Shown in pieces: positions 8,824 through 18,335 of a DNA stretch of 64,000 nucleotides. The DNA lies in NCBI GenBank assembly GCA_948527295.1, contig CAOSWK010000004.1, positions 1 to 64,000 of the forward strand, read 5' to 3'. How positions within the stretch are numbered: position 1 is the stretch's first letter; each line of letters begins with the position of its first letter. This stretch comes from an uncultured Eubacteriales bacterium (GTDB lineage Bacteria; Bacillota; Clostridia; Oscillospirales; Acutalibacteraceae). The notes below the pieces were generated by a model, which made no database searches, was not told where the DNA came from, and saw only the letters and a program-made list of their open reading frames with translations. The translations under genes and the position numbers were made by a program.

Positions 8824-10104
8824 ATGAGTTTAAAAACGTCGAACAAGGTTGAGCAAAATCGCTATGAATTAGAGGTTGAAGTTAGCGCGGAGGATTTTTC
8901 TAACGCTGTTGATAAAGTCTTTAAAAGGAATGTTAAACGGATTTCGATCCCTGGCTTTAGAAAAGGCAAGGCCCCACGGGCTTTTATTGAGAAATATTAT
9001 GGCGAAAATGTTTTTTATGAGGACGCTATAAAAGATGTTTACCCTGGCGCTTTGCAAGATGCCATTGACGAAGCTGGCTTGGATGTTATTAATGATAATA
9101 TCGACTTTGACTTGATTAACGCTGGCAAGGATGGGCTTGCTTTTAAGGCTGTTATCACTGTTAAGCCGGAGGTTGCGATTGAAAATTATAAGGGCATTGA
9201 AGTTAAGCGCAAGCCGGTTAGGGTCACTAAAGAGGATGTTGACAAGGAGATTGAACGAGTTAGAGAGCGAAATTCTAGGCTGGTTACTGTTGATGGTCGG
9301 GTTGCCGAAAGTGGAGATATCGTCGTCTTTGATTTTAAAGGGTTTATTGATGGTGAACCTTTTGCCGGTGGCGAGGCGGAAAATTATACTTTGGAGCTTG
9401 GCAAAGGGCAGTTTATTCCGGGTTTTGAGGATCAATTAGTTGGCCACAAGCAGGGCGAAGAATTTGATATTGACGTTACTTTCCCGGAATCTTATCAGGA
9501 AGCCTCTTTGGCTGGGAAGGCTGCTGTTTTTAAAATCAAGTTGCACGAGGTTAAAACCCGAGAATTGCCAGAGCTTGATGATGAATTTGTGAAGGACGTT
9601 AGCGAATTTGACACTTTGGATGAGTATAAGGAGTCTGTTAAAAAGCAGCTTAAGGACTTGAAACAAAAAGAGTCCGATATTGACGCCGATGACCAGATGA
9701 TTGACAAGACGGTTGAGCTTTTGCAGGCGGAGATTCCTGAAGCTATGTTTGGGAACAAGGTTGAGGACTTGATTCATGACTTTGCTTATAAGCTGAAGAC
9801 GCAGGGGTTAACGTTGGAGTCTTATCTTAAATATACTGGAATGGATGCTGCTGCTTTGAAGGCTCAGTTTCGGCCGCAGGCCGAGCGCCAAGTTAAGCTG
9901 AGACTTGCTCTTGACAAAATTGCTGAACTTGAGGGGCTTTCGGCCACTGCTGAGGAAATTGAGGAAAAATACAAAACTCTTGCTGAGCAATATAAAATGG
10001 AAATTGCGCAAATTAAGAAAATTATCAATGAAAAAGACTTGCTGGGCGACATTGCGGCGGAGAAAGCTGTGGACTTTTTGCGCGAAAACTGTGTGAGCAA
10101 ATAA
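8824..10104 (+). CDS. tig: Trigger factor
   Basis: 426 residues, the usual length. Ribosome-bound chaperone with peptidyl-prolyl isomerase activity. The ribosome-binding loop signature PGFRKGKAP lies near residues 43-51. The central FKBP domain (GDIVVFDFKGF, FIPGFEDQL) spans about 160-240 and the helical chaperone domain fills the rest. It heads the conserved tig-clpP-clpX cluster under its own extended -10 promoter. Confidence 0.97.
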   Translation: MSLKTSNKVEQNRYELEVEVSAEDFSNAVDKVFKRNVKRISIPGFRKGKAPRAFIEKYYGENVFYEDAIKDVYPGALQDAIDEAGLDVINDNIDFDLINAGKDGLAFKAVITVKPEVAIENYKGIEVKRKPVRVTKEDVDKEIERVRERNSRLVTVDGRVAESGDIVVFDFKGFIDGEPFAGGEAENYTLELGKGQFIPGFEDQLVGHKQGEEFDIDVTFPESYQEASLAGKAAVFKIKLHEVKTRELPELDDEFVKDVSEFDTLDEYKESVKKQLKDLKQKESDIDADDQMIDKTVELLQAEIPEAMFGNKVEDLIHDFAYKLKTQGLTLESYLKYTGMDAAALKAQFRPQAERQVKLRLALDKIAELEGLSATAEEIEEKYKTLAEQYKMEIAQIKKIINEKDLLGDIAAEKAVDFLRENCVSK

Positions 10105-10182
10105 ATTAATTATTTTGAATAAGACTATTAAATTTTGTTAATTATTTAAGATGTCTGTTTATTTTTGAACGGAGGGGTTTAG

Positions 10183-10797
10183 TTGGATAAATATTTGGGC
10201 GATAATGTTAGTAGAATGAGCTTGGTGCCTTATGTTGTGGAGCAAACCAGCCGTGGTGAGCGCTCTTATGACATTTATTCTCGGCTTTTGAACGATAGAA
10301 TCGTTATGCTGACGGAGGAAGTTAACAACACGACTGCTAGCTTGGTTGTTGCGCAGCTGTTGTACCTGGAGGGGCAGGATCCTTCTAAGGATATTAGCCT
10401 TTATATTAATAGCCCGGGCGGTTCGGTTACCGATGGACTGTCGATTTACGACACTATGCAATATATAAAGTGCGACGTTTCTACCATTTGCATGGGAATG
10501 GCCGCTAGCATGGGAGCTTTTTTGTTGGCTGCCGGCGCTAAAGGGAAGCGCTTTGCTTTGCCTAACAGCGACATTATGATTCATCAGCCAAGCGGCGGCG
10601 CTAAGGGCCAGGCTACCGATATTATGATCCACGCTGACCATATTGTTAAGACTAAGAAAAAGCTGAACGAGATATTGGCCGAGAGAACTGGCCAGCCGAT
10701 TGACATTGTCGCTAGGGACACCGAGCGCGATAACTTTATGACGGCTGAAGAAGCCAAAGAGTATGGGATTGTTGACCAGGTTATTTTTAAAAGATAG
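10183..10797 (+). CDS. clpP: ATP-dependent Clp protease proteolytic subunit
   Basis: 204 residues. Serine peptidase that forms the tetradecameric barrel served by ClpX. The catalytic serine is in GMAASMGAF, the histidine in MIHQPSGG, and the aspartate in RDTERDNF. SPGGSVTDG is the substrate-strand motif. It starts at TTG (10183) with GGAGGGG upstream. The mature N-terminus LVPYVVEQTSRGER is present after a short propeptide. Next to its partner clpX. Confidence 0.97.
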   Translation: MDKYLGDNVSRMSLVPYVVEQTSRGERSYDIYSRLLNDRIVMLTEEVNNTTASLVVAQLLYLEGQDPSKDISLYINSPGGSVTDGLSIYDTMQYIKCDVSTICMGMAASMGAFLLAAGAKGKRFALPNSDIMIHQPSGGAKGQATDIMIHADHIVKTKKKLNEILAERTGQPIDIVARDTERDNFMTAEEAKEYGIVDQVIFKR

Positions 10798-10813
10798 GAA
10801 TTGGTGATGGTTT

Positions 10814-12148
10814 ATGTCTACAAAGGATGAAAATAGGGAAAAGAACATTTGCTGTTCTTTTTGTAATAAGCCTCAGGAGCAGGCGACGAAACTTATTGCG
10901 GGGCCGGGCGTTTACATCTGCGATGAGTGCGTTTCTTTGTGCCTTTCTATCCTTGAGGATGAGCTTTTGAAAAAAGATCAAGATCATAAAGATAAGTTTT
11001 CGACGGATGAGGTTAACTTGCTGCGGCCTAAGGAAATTAAGGCCATTTTGGATGAATATGTTATTGGGCAGGAGACGGCTAAGGTTGCGCTTTCTGTCGC
11101 AGTTTATAATCACTATAAGCGGATATATTTTGGGAATAGCGACAAGGATAGCGACGATACGGTTGAATTGAAGAAGAGTAATGTTTTGCTGTTGGGGCCA
11201 ACGGGTGTGGGGAAGACGCTTTTGGCGCAGACTTTGGCGCGAGCTTTGAATGTGCCTTTTGCTATTGCTGACGCGACGACTTTGACTGAGGCTGGATACG
11301 TTGGTGAAGACGTTGAAAATATTCTTTTGAGGCTGATTCAGGCGGCCGATTTTGACATTGAACGAGCTGAGCGCGGGATTATTTATATTGATGAGCTTGA
11401 CAAAATTGCGAGGAAGTCTGAAAATCCGTCTATAACTCGAGATGTTAGTGGTGAGGGTGTTCAGCAGGCTCTTTTGAAGATTTTGGAGGGCACTGTTTCT
11501 AATGTACCGCCACAGGGCGGGCGGAAGCATCCTCAGCAGGAGTTTATTCATATTAACACAGCGAACATTTTGTTTATTTGCGGCGGCGCTTTTGACGGGC
11601 TTGAGAAAATCGTTGAAAAACGCATGGGGTCCTCTAGTATGGGCTTTGGTGCTGATGTTAAGACTAAAAAAGAGCTGAATTCTACTAAATGGATGCAAGA
11701 CGTTTTGCCGCATGACTTGGTTAAGTATGGGCTTATTCCGGAGCTTGTTGGCCGTTTGCCTGTGATTACGGCTCTTAATGGGCTTGACAAAGAGGCTTTG
11801 GTCCGGATTTTGAAGGAGCCGAAAAATTCACTATTGAAGCAGTATCAGAAGTTGTTTTTGCTCGACAAAGTGGAGCTTGTTTTTGAGGATAAGGCTTTGG
11901 AGGCAGTTGCGCAGAAGGCTCTTGACAGAAGCACTGGAGCTAGGGGCTTGCGGGCGATTATGGAGGAGATTTTGTCCGAATTAATGTACGAAGTGCCGAG
12001 TGACCATACCATAGAAAGGGTTATAATAACCGACAAAACCGTTAACGGCAAGGCAAAGTCTAAGATTGTTCGAGACAAAAGCCGCGTACCGTTTAATATT
12101 ACGGTGAATGAGGGTTCTTTGGACAAAGGCAAAAGTTCTGTTTCGTAA
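10814..12148 (+). CDS. clpX: ATP-dependent Clp protease ATP-binding subunit ClpX
   Basis: 444 residues. AAA+ unfoldase that feeds substrates to ClpP. The N-terminal C4 zinc finger (CSFC ... CDEC) is present at about 14-39. Walker A is GPTGVGKT, Walker B is IIYIDELDK, and the RKSENPSITRDVSGEGVQQ region and the GLIPELVGRLP sensor region are intact. It follows clpP by 16 bases and is followed by ysxC, the common Firmicutes order apart from the absence of lon. Confidence 0.97.
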   Translation: MSTKDENREKNICCSFCNKPQEQATKLIAGPGVYICDECVSLCLSILEDELLKKDQDHKDKFSTDEVNLLRPKEIKAILDEYVIGQETAKVALSVAVYNHYKRIYFGNSDKDSDDTVELKKSNVLLLGPTGVGKTLLAQTLARALNVPFAIADATTLTEAGYVGEDVENILLRLIQAADFDIERAERGIIYIDELDKIARKSENPSITRDVSGEGVQQALLKILEGTVSNVPPQGGRKHPQQEFIHINTANILFICGGAFDGLEKIVEKRMGSSSMGFGADVKTKKELNSTKWMQDVLPHDLVKYGLIPELVGRLPVITALNGLDKEALVRILKEPKNSLLKQYQKLFLLDKVELVFEDKALEAVAQKALDRSTGARGLRAIMEEILSELMYEVPSDHTIERVIITDKTVNGKAKSKIVRDKSRVPFNITVNEGSLDKGKSSVS

Positions 12149-12188
12149 TTTTAAAATTTTGCAAAAGACTAGTATTGATGAGGGTTAT

Positions 12189-12785
12189 ATGGATTTTAGT
12201 CGCACTATTTTTGAAGCCTCTTTTTTTAAAAAGGATCAGCTTAAGGAGTCTACTTGCCCGGAGATTGTTTTTTCGGGCCGCTCTAATGTGGGCAAATCCT
12301 CGCTCATAAACAAGCTTGCTAACAGAAAGTCGCTTGCTAGGGTTAGCTCTAAGCCCGGCAAAACGGGATCTATAAATTTTTATAGGGTAAATGATCATTT
12401 GAGGCTGGTTGATTTGCCCGGATATGGATATGCGAAAGTTTCTATGCAGGAAAAGGCTCGCTGGGCCGACTTGGTTGAGGGTTATTTTAATAGCGGCAGA
12501 AAAATTTCTCTTGTTGTCCAGATTGTGGATATGCGCCACAGTCCGACTGCTGACGACCTTAGCATGATTAACTTTTTGTGTAGCAAGGGCTTTCCTTTTA
12601 TAATTGTTTTAACCAAAAGCGACAAATTGAGCAAAACTGAGCGGGAGAATCGCTTTGCTAGTTTGGAGGCGGACTTTCCTTTTGATTGCTTTGAAGATAT
12701 TAATTTTGTGATATTTTCTTCTGTTACGGGCGAGGGCGTCGCTGAACTTGGCGCTACAATTGAGTCCGCCGCTAAGAATAATTGA
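12189..12785 (+). CDS. ysxC: Ribosome biogenesis GTP-binding protein YsxC/EngB
   Basis: 198 residues. GTPase needed for 50S subunit assembly. G1 is GRSNVGKS, G2 lies in KPGKTGSINFY, G3 is DLPGYGYA and G4 is TKSD. Start at the ATG at 12189, which gives the family N-terminus; an open frame continuing upstream overlaps clpX and is not expected to be translated. The GAGGG before the ATG is close (about five bases). Confidence 0.94.
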   Translation: MDFSRTIFEASFFKKDQLKESTCPEIVFSGRSNVGKSSLINKLANRKSLARVSSKPGKTGSINFYRVNDHLRLVDLPGYGYAKVSMQEKARWADLVEGYFNSGRKISLVVQIVDMRHSPTADDLSMINFLCSKGFPFIIVLTKSDKLSKTERENRFASLEADFPFDCFEDINFVIFSSVTGEGVAELGATIESAAKNN

Positions 12786-12806
12786 TAAAATTTAAATATG
12801 TGCCTG

Positions 12807-12846
12807 AAAAAAAGCCTAAGCTTTTCATATTTGCTTGAGCTTTTTA
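12807..12846. terminator. Probable bidirectional terminator between ysxC and rodA
   Basis: GCCTAAGC (12814-12821) pairs with GCTTGAGC (12833-12840) with one mismatch. It is flanked by A-run and T-run on either side. The two genes converge here. Confidence 0.5.
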
Positions 12847-14010
12847 TATTTCTTCGTACATTTCGTCGCTGATGTTGTCGTCTTGCTGCTGCATAAACAC
12901 GCTTTGAACTAGCCCGATTCCAAGGTAAAGGCAGGCCGAGGAAGACCCTCCTGCACTAAAAAACGGCAATGTAACGCCGATTACAGGAAGTGCACTAAGG
13001 CACATTCCTAAGTTGAAAATGGATTGAGAGGCGATTAGACCGAAAAATCCAAAACAGATGTAGGTTCCGAGGCAGTCCGACGCCAACAGCGCTATTTTTA
13101 ATGTTCGAAACAGCATAAAAAGTATTAGCAAAATGACGACGCAGCAACCGATAAATCCCAGCTCTTCGCCAACTGCTGAGAAAATAAAGTCGCTTTCTTG
13201 AATAGGCACAGAATTGCTACCGACGCGAGGGCCATTAAACAGCCCCTGACCCCAAATTTTCCCTGACCCTATCGAGATTTTTCCTTGAATCTGCTGAAAC
13301 CCGGTGTTAAGCGGATCTGCTTCGGGATTTATTTGGTTGATGATTCGCTGTTTTTGATAGTCGGCAAAAATGTAATTCCACAAAATCGGGATTGAGAGAA
13401 TGATTGCAACGAAGCCGGCCAAAAAATATCGCAGCTGAACCCCGGCCGCAAAGGCCATTGACAAAAACATGCAGAAGAAGATTATCGCAGCGCCGTCGTC
13501 GCCCTGCAGGTGCGTTAGGGCGATTGGGACTAAGGCATGCGCGCCCAAAAGAGACACGTTTAGGAGCGATTTTAGTTCGTTTTTTTCTTTTAAGAAAGAT
13601 AGGTGTTTAGAAAAGGTAATCATAAAGCCGATTTTCGCAAGTTCTGAAGGCTGAAATGAGACTCCACCGGGTAGCTTGATCCATGCCCGTGCGTCTATGC
13701 CCGAATTTCCGGTCACTGCCGTGCCAAAAATCAAAGTGAAAATTATCAACAAGATGCAAACCGCAGCCACGATGGGGTAGTGCTTTGCGATTATCCTATA
13801 GTCGGACTTTGTTATTATAAACGCAGCGAGGTACCCCAGAATGATCGCGATCAGCTGGGTTTTAAAATAGCTAAAGCTAGACGTTCTTGAAACACTAAGC
13901 AAAAAAATTAGCGAAAGAGCCGATATAGAAAACGAAATCGCCCAAAAAATTTTATCTGTGCGGGTAAAATAGTTCTTGGTTTTGTCTAAAAATTTCTGCA
14001 TGACCCCCAC
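12844..14010 (-). CDS. rodA: SEDS family peptidoglycan polymerase, RodA type
   Basis: 388 residues, about ten membrane segments. SEDS glycosyltransferase that polymerises peptidoglycan with a class B PBP. Family motifs are visible: SFQPSELAKIGF in the middle and ESDFIFSAVGEELGFIG later, then the FFSAGGSS loop near the end. The loop with GSGKIWGQGLFNG resembles RodA more than FtsW, but SpoVE/FtsW cannot be excluded. Convergent with ysxC and divergent from fhs; monocistronic. AGAGGTGGG precedes the ATG. Confidence 0.85.
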   Translation of the reverse strand: MGVMQKFLDKTKNYFTRTDKIFWAISFSISALSLIFLLSVSRTSSFSYFKTQLIAIILGYLAAFIITKSDYRIIAKHYPIVAAVCILLIIFTLIFGTAVTGNSGIDARAWIKLPGGVSFQPSELAKIGFMITFSKHLSFLKEKNELKSLLNVSLLGAHALVPIALTHLQGDDGAAIIFFCMFLSMAFAAGVQLRYFLAGFVAIILSIPILWNYIFADYQKQRIINQINPEADPLNTGFQQIQGKISIGSGKIWGQGLFNGPRVGSNSVPIQESDFIFSAVGEELGFIGCCVVILLILFMLFRTLKIALLASDCLGTYICFGFFGLIASQSIFNLGMCLSALPVIGVTLPFFSAGGSSSACLYLGIGLVQSVFMQQQDDNISDEMYEEI

Positions 14011-14091
14011 CTCTTTCCCTAATTATATTATGATTGGGGCGCAAGTTCAAGCGGAAACTTCGGCGATTTGCTTTTAAAATGTTTGCAAGTG

Positions 14092-14100
14092 TGGTATAAT
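14092..14100 (+). promoter_or_regulatory. Extended -10 promoter of fhs
   Basis: TGG-TATAAT lies 32 bases before the fhs start. The -35 region is weak. Confidence 0.55.
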
Positions 14101-14132
14101 TTTTTTAAATTTAATAAAGGACGGAAAACCAA

Positions 14133-15800
14133 ATGCTAACAGACATCGAAATAGCGCAAAATACCGACATACGGCCGATTGAGGAGATCGCAAAAAATTT
14201 GGGAATAAACGACGATGAACTTGAATTTTATGGAAAATACAAAGCTAAGCTTAACGACGCGCTTTTTGAGAGGTTAAAAAACAAAAAAGACGGCAAATTA
14301 ATTTTGGTCACAGCCATAAACCCCACTCCGGCGGGGGAGGGCAAAACCACAACCACCATAGGTCTTGGTCAGGCTATGGCAAAAATCGGGAAAAACGCTA
14401 TCATTGCCCTTCGAGAGCCTTCTCTTGGCCCCGTTTTTGGCGTAAAGGGCGGAGCGGCCGGCGGCGGATACTCTCAAGTTTTGCCCATGGAGGACATAAA
14501 CCTCCATTTTACCGGAGACATGCATGCCATAACCAGTGCAAACAACCTGCTCTGCGCGCTTCTGGACAATCACTTGCAGCAGGGCAACCGATTAAATATA
14601 GATCCGAGAAGAATTTTGATAAAACGATGTCTGGACATGAACGATCGGACTTTGAGAAACATCGTGGTGGGGCTCGGCGGCAAAGTCAATGGCGTTCCGC
14701 GAGAGGACGGCTTTATTATAACGGTCGCAAGCGAGGTTATGGCGATTTTGTGCCTGGCAACTGACCTTGCTGACTTAAAAGAGCGACTTGGCCGGATTTT
14801 GATAGCTTATAATTATGACGAGGAACCGATCTATGCGAAAGACATAAACGCAAATGGCGCAATGGCGGTGCTTTTAAAAGAAGCATTTAAGCCAAACCTC
14901 ATACAGACGCTAGAGGGAACCCCTGCGATCATGCACGGCGGGCCATTTGCCAACATCGCGCACGGATGCAACTCGGTTAAGGCGACCAAACTGGCCCTGA
15001 AGCTGGCGGATTATTGCATAACGGAAGCCGGGTTTGGCTCGGACTTGGGCGCAGAAAAATTTTTCGATATAAAATGCAGATTTGCGAGCTTGAAGCCTAG
15101 CGCAGTTGTGGTTGTGGCGACGGTGCGGGCTTTAAAGTACAATGGCGGCGTTGCAAAAGACGACTTAAAGGCCGAAAATTTGGATGCTTTGAAAAAGGGG
15201 ATATCAAACCTTGGCGCGCATGTGCGAAACATGCAAAAGTTTGCGGTTCCTGTTGTCGTGGCCATAAATAAATTCGCAACAGACAGCGATAAGGAGCTCG
15301 ATTACATAAAGCAATATTGTTCTGATTTAGGTGTGGATTTTGCACTTTCGGAAATTTTTGAAAAAGGTGGCGCTGGCGGGGTAGAGCTAGCCGAGGCTGT
15401 TTGTGCTGCGGCCGAGAAAGCATCTGACTTTAAAGTTTTGTACGATGAGAATTTGCCGATAAAAGAGAAGATAGAGATCGTTGCAAAGCAGATATACGGC
15501 GCAGACGGCGTGGTTTACACTGACGCCGCGAATAAATCGATAGAAGCTATCAACGCCATAAACGCCGACAAGATGCCGATTTGCATCGCTAAGACGCAAT
15601 ATTCTTTTTCAGATAACCCTAAACTTTTGGGCGCGCCTTCTGGGTTTAACATCACGGTTAAGGACGTTAAAATCTCCAACGGAGCGGGCTTTATCGTTGT
15701 CTTTACCGGTGACATCATGACTATGCCTGGATTGCCGAAAGTTCCGGCAGCAGAGAAGATTGATATTGGCGAAGATGGCACTGTATCTGGGCTTTTTTGA
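14133..15800 (+). CDS. fhs: Formate-tetrahydrofolate ligase
   Basis: 555 residues, full length for the family. Makes 10-formyl-tetrahydrofolate from formate, ATP and tetrahydrofolate. The P-loop TPAGEGKTTTTIGLG lies at about 65-80, and the EPSLGPVFGVKGGAAGGG substrate loop and the C-terminal GDIMTMPGLPKVPAAE are intact. In Clostridia it serves one-carbon supply or acetogenesis; no other one-carbon genes lie nearby, so a biosynthetic role is the safer reading. Confidence 0.97.
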   Translation: MLTDIEIAQNTDIRPIEEIAKNLGINDDELEFYGKYKAKLNDALFERLKNKKDGKLILVTAINPTPAGEGKTTTTIGLGQAMAKIGKNAIIALREPSLGPVFGVKGGAAGGGYSQVLPMEDINLHFTGDMHAITSANNLLCALLDNHLQQGNRLNIDPRRILIKRCLDMNDRTLRNIVVGLGGKVNGVPREDGFIITVASEVMAILCLATDLADLKERLGRILIAYNYDEEPIYAKDINANGAMAVLLKEAFKPNLIQTLEGTPAIMHGGPFANIAHGCNSVKATKLALKLADYCITEAGFGSDLGAEKFFDIKCRFASLKPSAVVVVATVRALKYNGGVAKDDLKAENLDALKKGISNLGAHVRNMQKFAVPVVVAINKFATDSDKELDYIKQYCSDLGVDFALSEIFEKGGAGGVELAEAVCAAAEKASDFKVLYDENLPIKEKIEIVAKQIYGADGVVYTDAANKSIEAINAINADKMPICIAKTQYSFSDNPKLLGAPSGFNITVKDVKISNGAGFIVVFTGDIMTMPGLPKVPAAEKIDIGEDGTVSGLF

Positions 15801-15830
15801 TTTTTGAAAAAGTGAGGGAGAAGGTTAATT

Positions 15831-16262
15831 TTGGTTGAGATGATAAGCGAGTCCCTTGAAAAGACCGAGAATATCGGTAGGGCTATTGCGGAAAAATTAT
15901 CTGGGACAGAAGTCATCGCGCTTTTTGGAGAACTTGGTGCCGGCAAAACTGCCCTTACTCGCGGGATTTGCCAAGGCCTTAACGTGAAAGATAACGTCTG
16001 CAGCCCCACCTTTGCGATCGTCAACGAATACCGCGGGAAGTACAAGGTTTATCATTTTGACATGTACCGCGTGACGGGCATGGACGACCTCAGCTCTACC
16101 GGGTATTTCGACTATATCAACACCGGGATTTTGATAATTGAGTGGAGCGAGAACATAAAAGAATTTCTGCCGGATGGCGCGATTATGGTGACGATAAAGT
16201 ACGGTGAGGCCGAGAACGAGCGCGTGCTTACTTTTGACGGACTTGAAGGGATAGATGTTTAG
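15831..16262 (+). CDS. tsaE: tRNA threonylcarbamoyladenosine biosynthesis ATPase TsaE
   Basis: 143 residues. ATPase partner of TsaB/TsaD in formation of t6A37 on tRNA. Walker A is GELGAGKTAL, followed by SPTFAIVNEY and HFDMYR, the family signatures. TTG start at 15831 with GGGAG/AAGG upstream; an ATG three codons later is possible. Its stop abuts the GTG start of tsaB, so translation is coupled. Confidence 0.94.
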   Translation: MVEMISESLEKTENIGRAIAEKLSGTEVIALFGELGAGKTALTRGICQGLNVKDNVCSPTFAIVNEYRGKYKVYHFDMYRVTGMDDLSSTGYFDYINTGILIIEWSENIKEFLPDGAIMVTIKYGEAENERVLTFDGLEGIDV

Positions 16263-16982
16263 GTGAAGATTTTGGCTATTGATTCCTCGGCTGGAGCAGG
16301 TTCTGTCGCCATAGTGGAGGACAAAACCTTGCTGGGCGAGGCGTTTGTTAACGTGGGTTTGACTCACAGCCAGACGTTGATGCCGATGGTTGCTGACCTT
16401 TTGAAGAACACGGATATATCGCTTGATGAGATCGATGCGTTTGCGGTGTCGGTTGGCCCGGGCTCTTTTACTGGCTTGCGGATCGGGCTTGCGTCTATAA
16501 AGGGCATGGCTTTTGCTAATGATGCCCCTTGCATCGCGGTTTCTACTTTGCGGTCCATGGCTTATAATTTTCTCTTTGAAGACGTGGCGGTATGCGCCGC
16601 TATTGACGCGCACTGTAATCAGCTTTATGGCGCCACTTTTGATGTATGTGCTGAAAAAATCACAAGGCTTACGCCGGATAGAGCGATCTCTATGGACGAA
16701 CTTTGTGAGGAAATTTCCAAATTAGAAAAAAAGGTTGTTCTTGTTGGAGACGGAGCGGTTTTGTGCTATAATAAAGTTATGCCGGATCCTGCTTTTAAGG
16801 GTAAAGAAATTTTCTTGGCGCCCGAAGGTAAGCGTTTTCAAAGGGCTAGTGGTGTCGCGGTTGCTGCTTTTGACGCTTATTTAAAAGACGGCAAAAACGC
16901 CCTGATTCGGGCTGAAGACTTGGTTCCTAAATATTTAAAGCTTTCTCAGGCTGAGCGAAATTTGGGCAAAAAAGCTTTTTAA
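16263..16982 (+). CDS. tsaB: tRNA threonylcarbamoyladenosine biosynthesis protein TsaB
   Basis: 239 residues. Inactive ASKHA-fold protein that dimerises with TsaD in the t6A complex. It opens with KILAIDSS and has VSVGPGSFTGLRIGLASIKG, the family hallmark. GTG start directly after the tsaE stop. The usual third member rimI is missing from the cluster; upp follows instead. Confidence 0.93.
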   Translation: MKILAIDSSAGAGSVAIVEDKTLLGEAFVNVGLTHSQTLMPMVADLLKNTDISLDEIDAFAVSVGPGSFTGLRIGLASIKGMAFANDAPCIAVSTLRSMAYNFLFEDVAVCAAIDAHCNQLYGATFDVCAEKITRLTPDRAISMDELCEEISKLEKKVVLVGDGAVLCYNKVMPDPAFKGKEIFLAPEGKRFQRASGVAVAAFDAYLKDGKNALIRAEDLVPKYLKLSQAERNLGKKAF

Positions 16983-17000
16983 AAGGTCGTGGATATTTTT

Positions 17001-17633
17001 ATGAGTCAGCAGATTTTTGTTATGAACCATCCGCTTGTTAAGCATAAAATCTCGCTTTTGCGCGATAAATCTACCGGCGTGAAGGAATTTCGCGAGATGA
17101 TCGGCGAAATCACTATGCTTATGTGCTACGAGGCGACTAGAGACTTGCCTTTGAAGGAGGTTGAGATCGAGACGCCCGTGGCCATCGCTAAAACTCAAAT
17201 TTTGTCGGGCCGGAAGATGGCTGTTATCCCGATTTTGAGGTCTGGAATCGGCATGGCGGACGGCGTTACAGCGCTTATTCCTGCTGCGAAAATTGGCCAT
17301 ATTGGCCTGTACCGCGACCCGGAGACCTTTAAGCCCGTTAAGTATTACAGCAAGCTCCCGCGGGACATTAACGACAGGGACGTGATCGTGCTTGATTTGA
17401 TGGTCGCAACGGGCGAGACCGCGGTGGAGGCGGTTAACATTATAAAGCAGGAGAATCCCAAGAGCATCAAGTTTATGAGCATAATCGTCTCTAGGACCGG
17501 CGCCGAGACTTTAACTTGCGCGCATCCGGACGTTCCTCTATACTGTGCGGCTCTTGACGAAGAGATTAACGAGCAGGGGTATATAATCCCTGGCATGGGC
17601 GACGCCGGCGATCGGCTTTTTGGCACGAAATAA
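17001..17633 (+). CDS. upp: Uracil phosphoribosyltransferase
   Basis: 210 residues. Salvages uracil to UMP using PRPP. The PRPP-binding motif LDLMVATGETAVEA and the uracil-binding C-terminus GYIIPGMGDAGDRLFGTK are intact. ATG at 17001 gives the usual N-terminus; an in-frame GTG at 16989 is an alternative and no strong ribosome binding site decides between them. No riboswitch or PyrR-type leader is seen before it. Confidence 0.95.
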   Translation: MSQQIFVMNHPLVKHKISLLRDKSTGVKEFREMIGEITMLMCYEATRDLPLKEVEIETPVAIAKTQILSGRKMAVIPILRSGIGMADGVTALIPAAKIGHIGLYRDPETFKPVKYYSKLPRDINDRDVIVLDLMVATGETAVEAVNIIKQENPKSIKFMSIIVSRTGAETLTCAHPDVPLYCAALDEEINEQGYIIPGMGDAGDRLFGTK

Positions 17634-17675
17634 ATTTTCTGTTTTGGAAAAATCTTTATAAGGAGGCATGATAAA

Positions 17676-18335
17676 ATGACATCCGTCGCGATAGATGGCC
17701 CTGCAGGGGCGGGCAAAAGTACCATTGCTCGGGCGATTTCTAAAAAAATGTCGTTTGTTTATGTGGACACTGGCGCTCTGTACCGCGCTATTGGGCTTTA
17801 TATGATAAAAAATCGTATAAATGGCGATGAATCAATTGTTTTGTCTTTGAACGAAATAAAGATCGACTTAAAGTTTGTTGATAATGAACAAAAAATATTT
17901 TTGTGCGGAGAAGAAGTCTCTGGAGAAATTCGGACGCCCGAGGTCTCTATGATGGCGTCGAGAGTTTCGGCGATTTTGGCGGTGAGAGAATTTTTGCTCG
18001 ATTTGCAAAGAGATTTAGCGAAAAAAAATAATGTGATAATGGATGGCCGCGACATCGGTACGGTGATTTTGCCTGACGCGGATGTAAAAATATTTTTGAC
18101 GGCATCTTTAGAAAAACGAGCCGAACGGAGATATAAAGAGATGCTGGGAAAAGGCCTTGACGTTACTTATGACGGGATTTTAAGCGACATCAAAAAAAGG
18201 GATTATGATGATTCTCATAGAAAAGTTGCACCGCTAAAACCTGCAGCAGACGCTATTTTAGTGGACACTAGCGATTATAACCTCGAGAAATCAATAAACT
18301 TGGTTTTAGATGTGATAAGAAAGAAATTAATATGA
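17676..18335 (+). CDS. cmk: Cytidylate kinase
   Basis: 219 residues. Phosphorylates CMP and dCMP. P-loop DGPAGAGKS near the start, then YVDTGALYRAIG, and MDGRDIGTV in the middle, all standard for the bacterial enzyme. AGGAGG lies ten bases before the ATG. The last four bases overlap the start of plsC (ATGA), so translation is coupled. Confidence 0.96.
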   Translation: MTSVAIDGPAGAGKSTIARAISKKMSFVYVDTGALYRAIGLYMIKNRINGDESIVLSLNEIKIDLKFVDNEQKIFLCGEEVSGEIRTPEVSMMASRVSAILAVREFLLDLQRDLAKKNNVIMDGRDIGTVILPDADVKIFLTASLEKRAERRYKEMLGKGLDVTYDGILSDIKKRDYDDSHRKVAPLKPAADAILVDTSDYNLEKSINLVLDVIRKKLI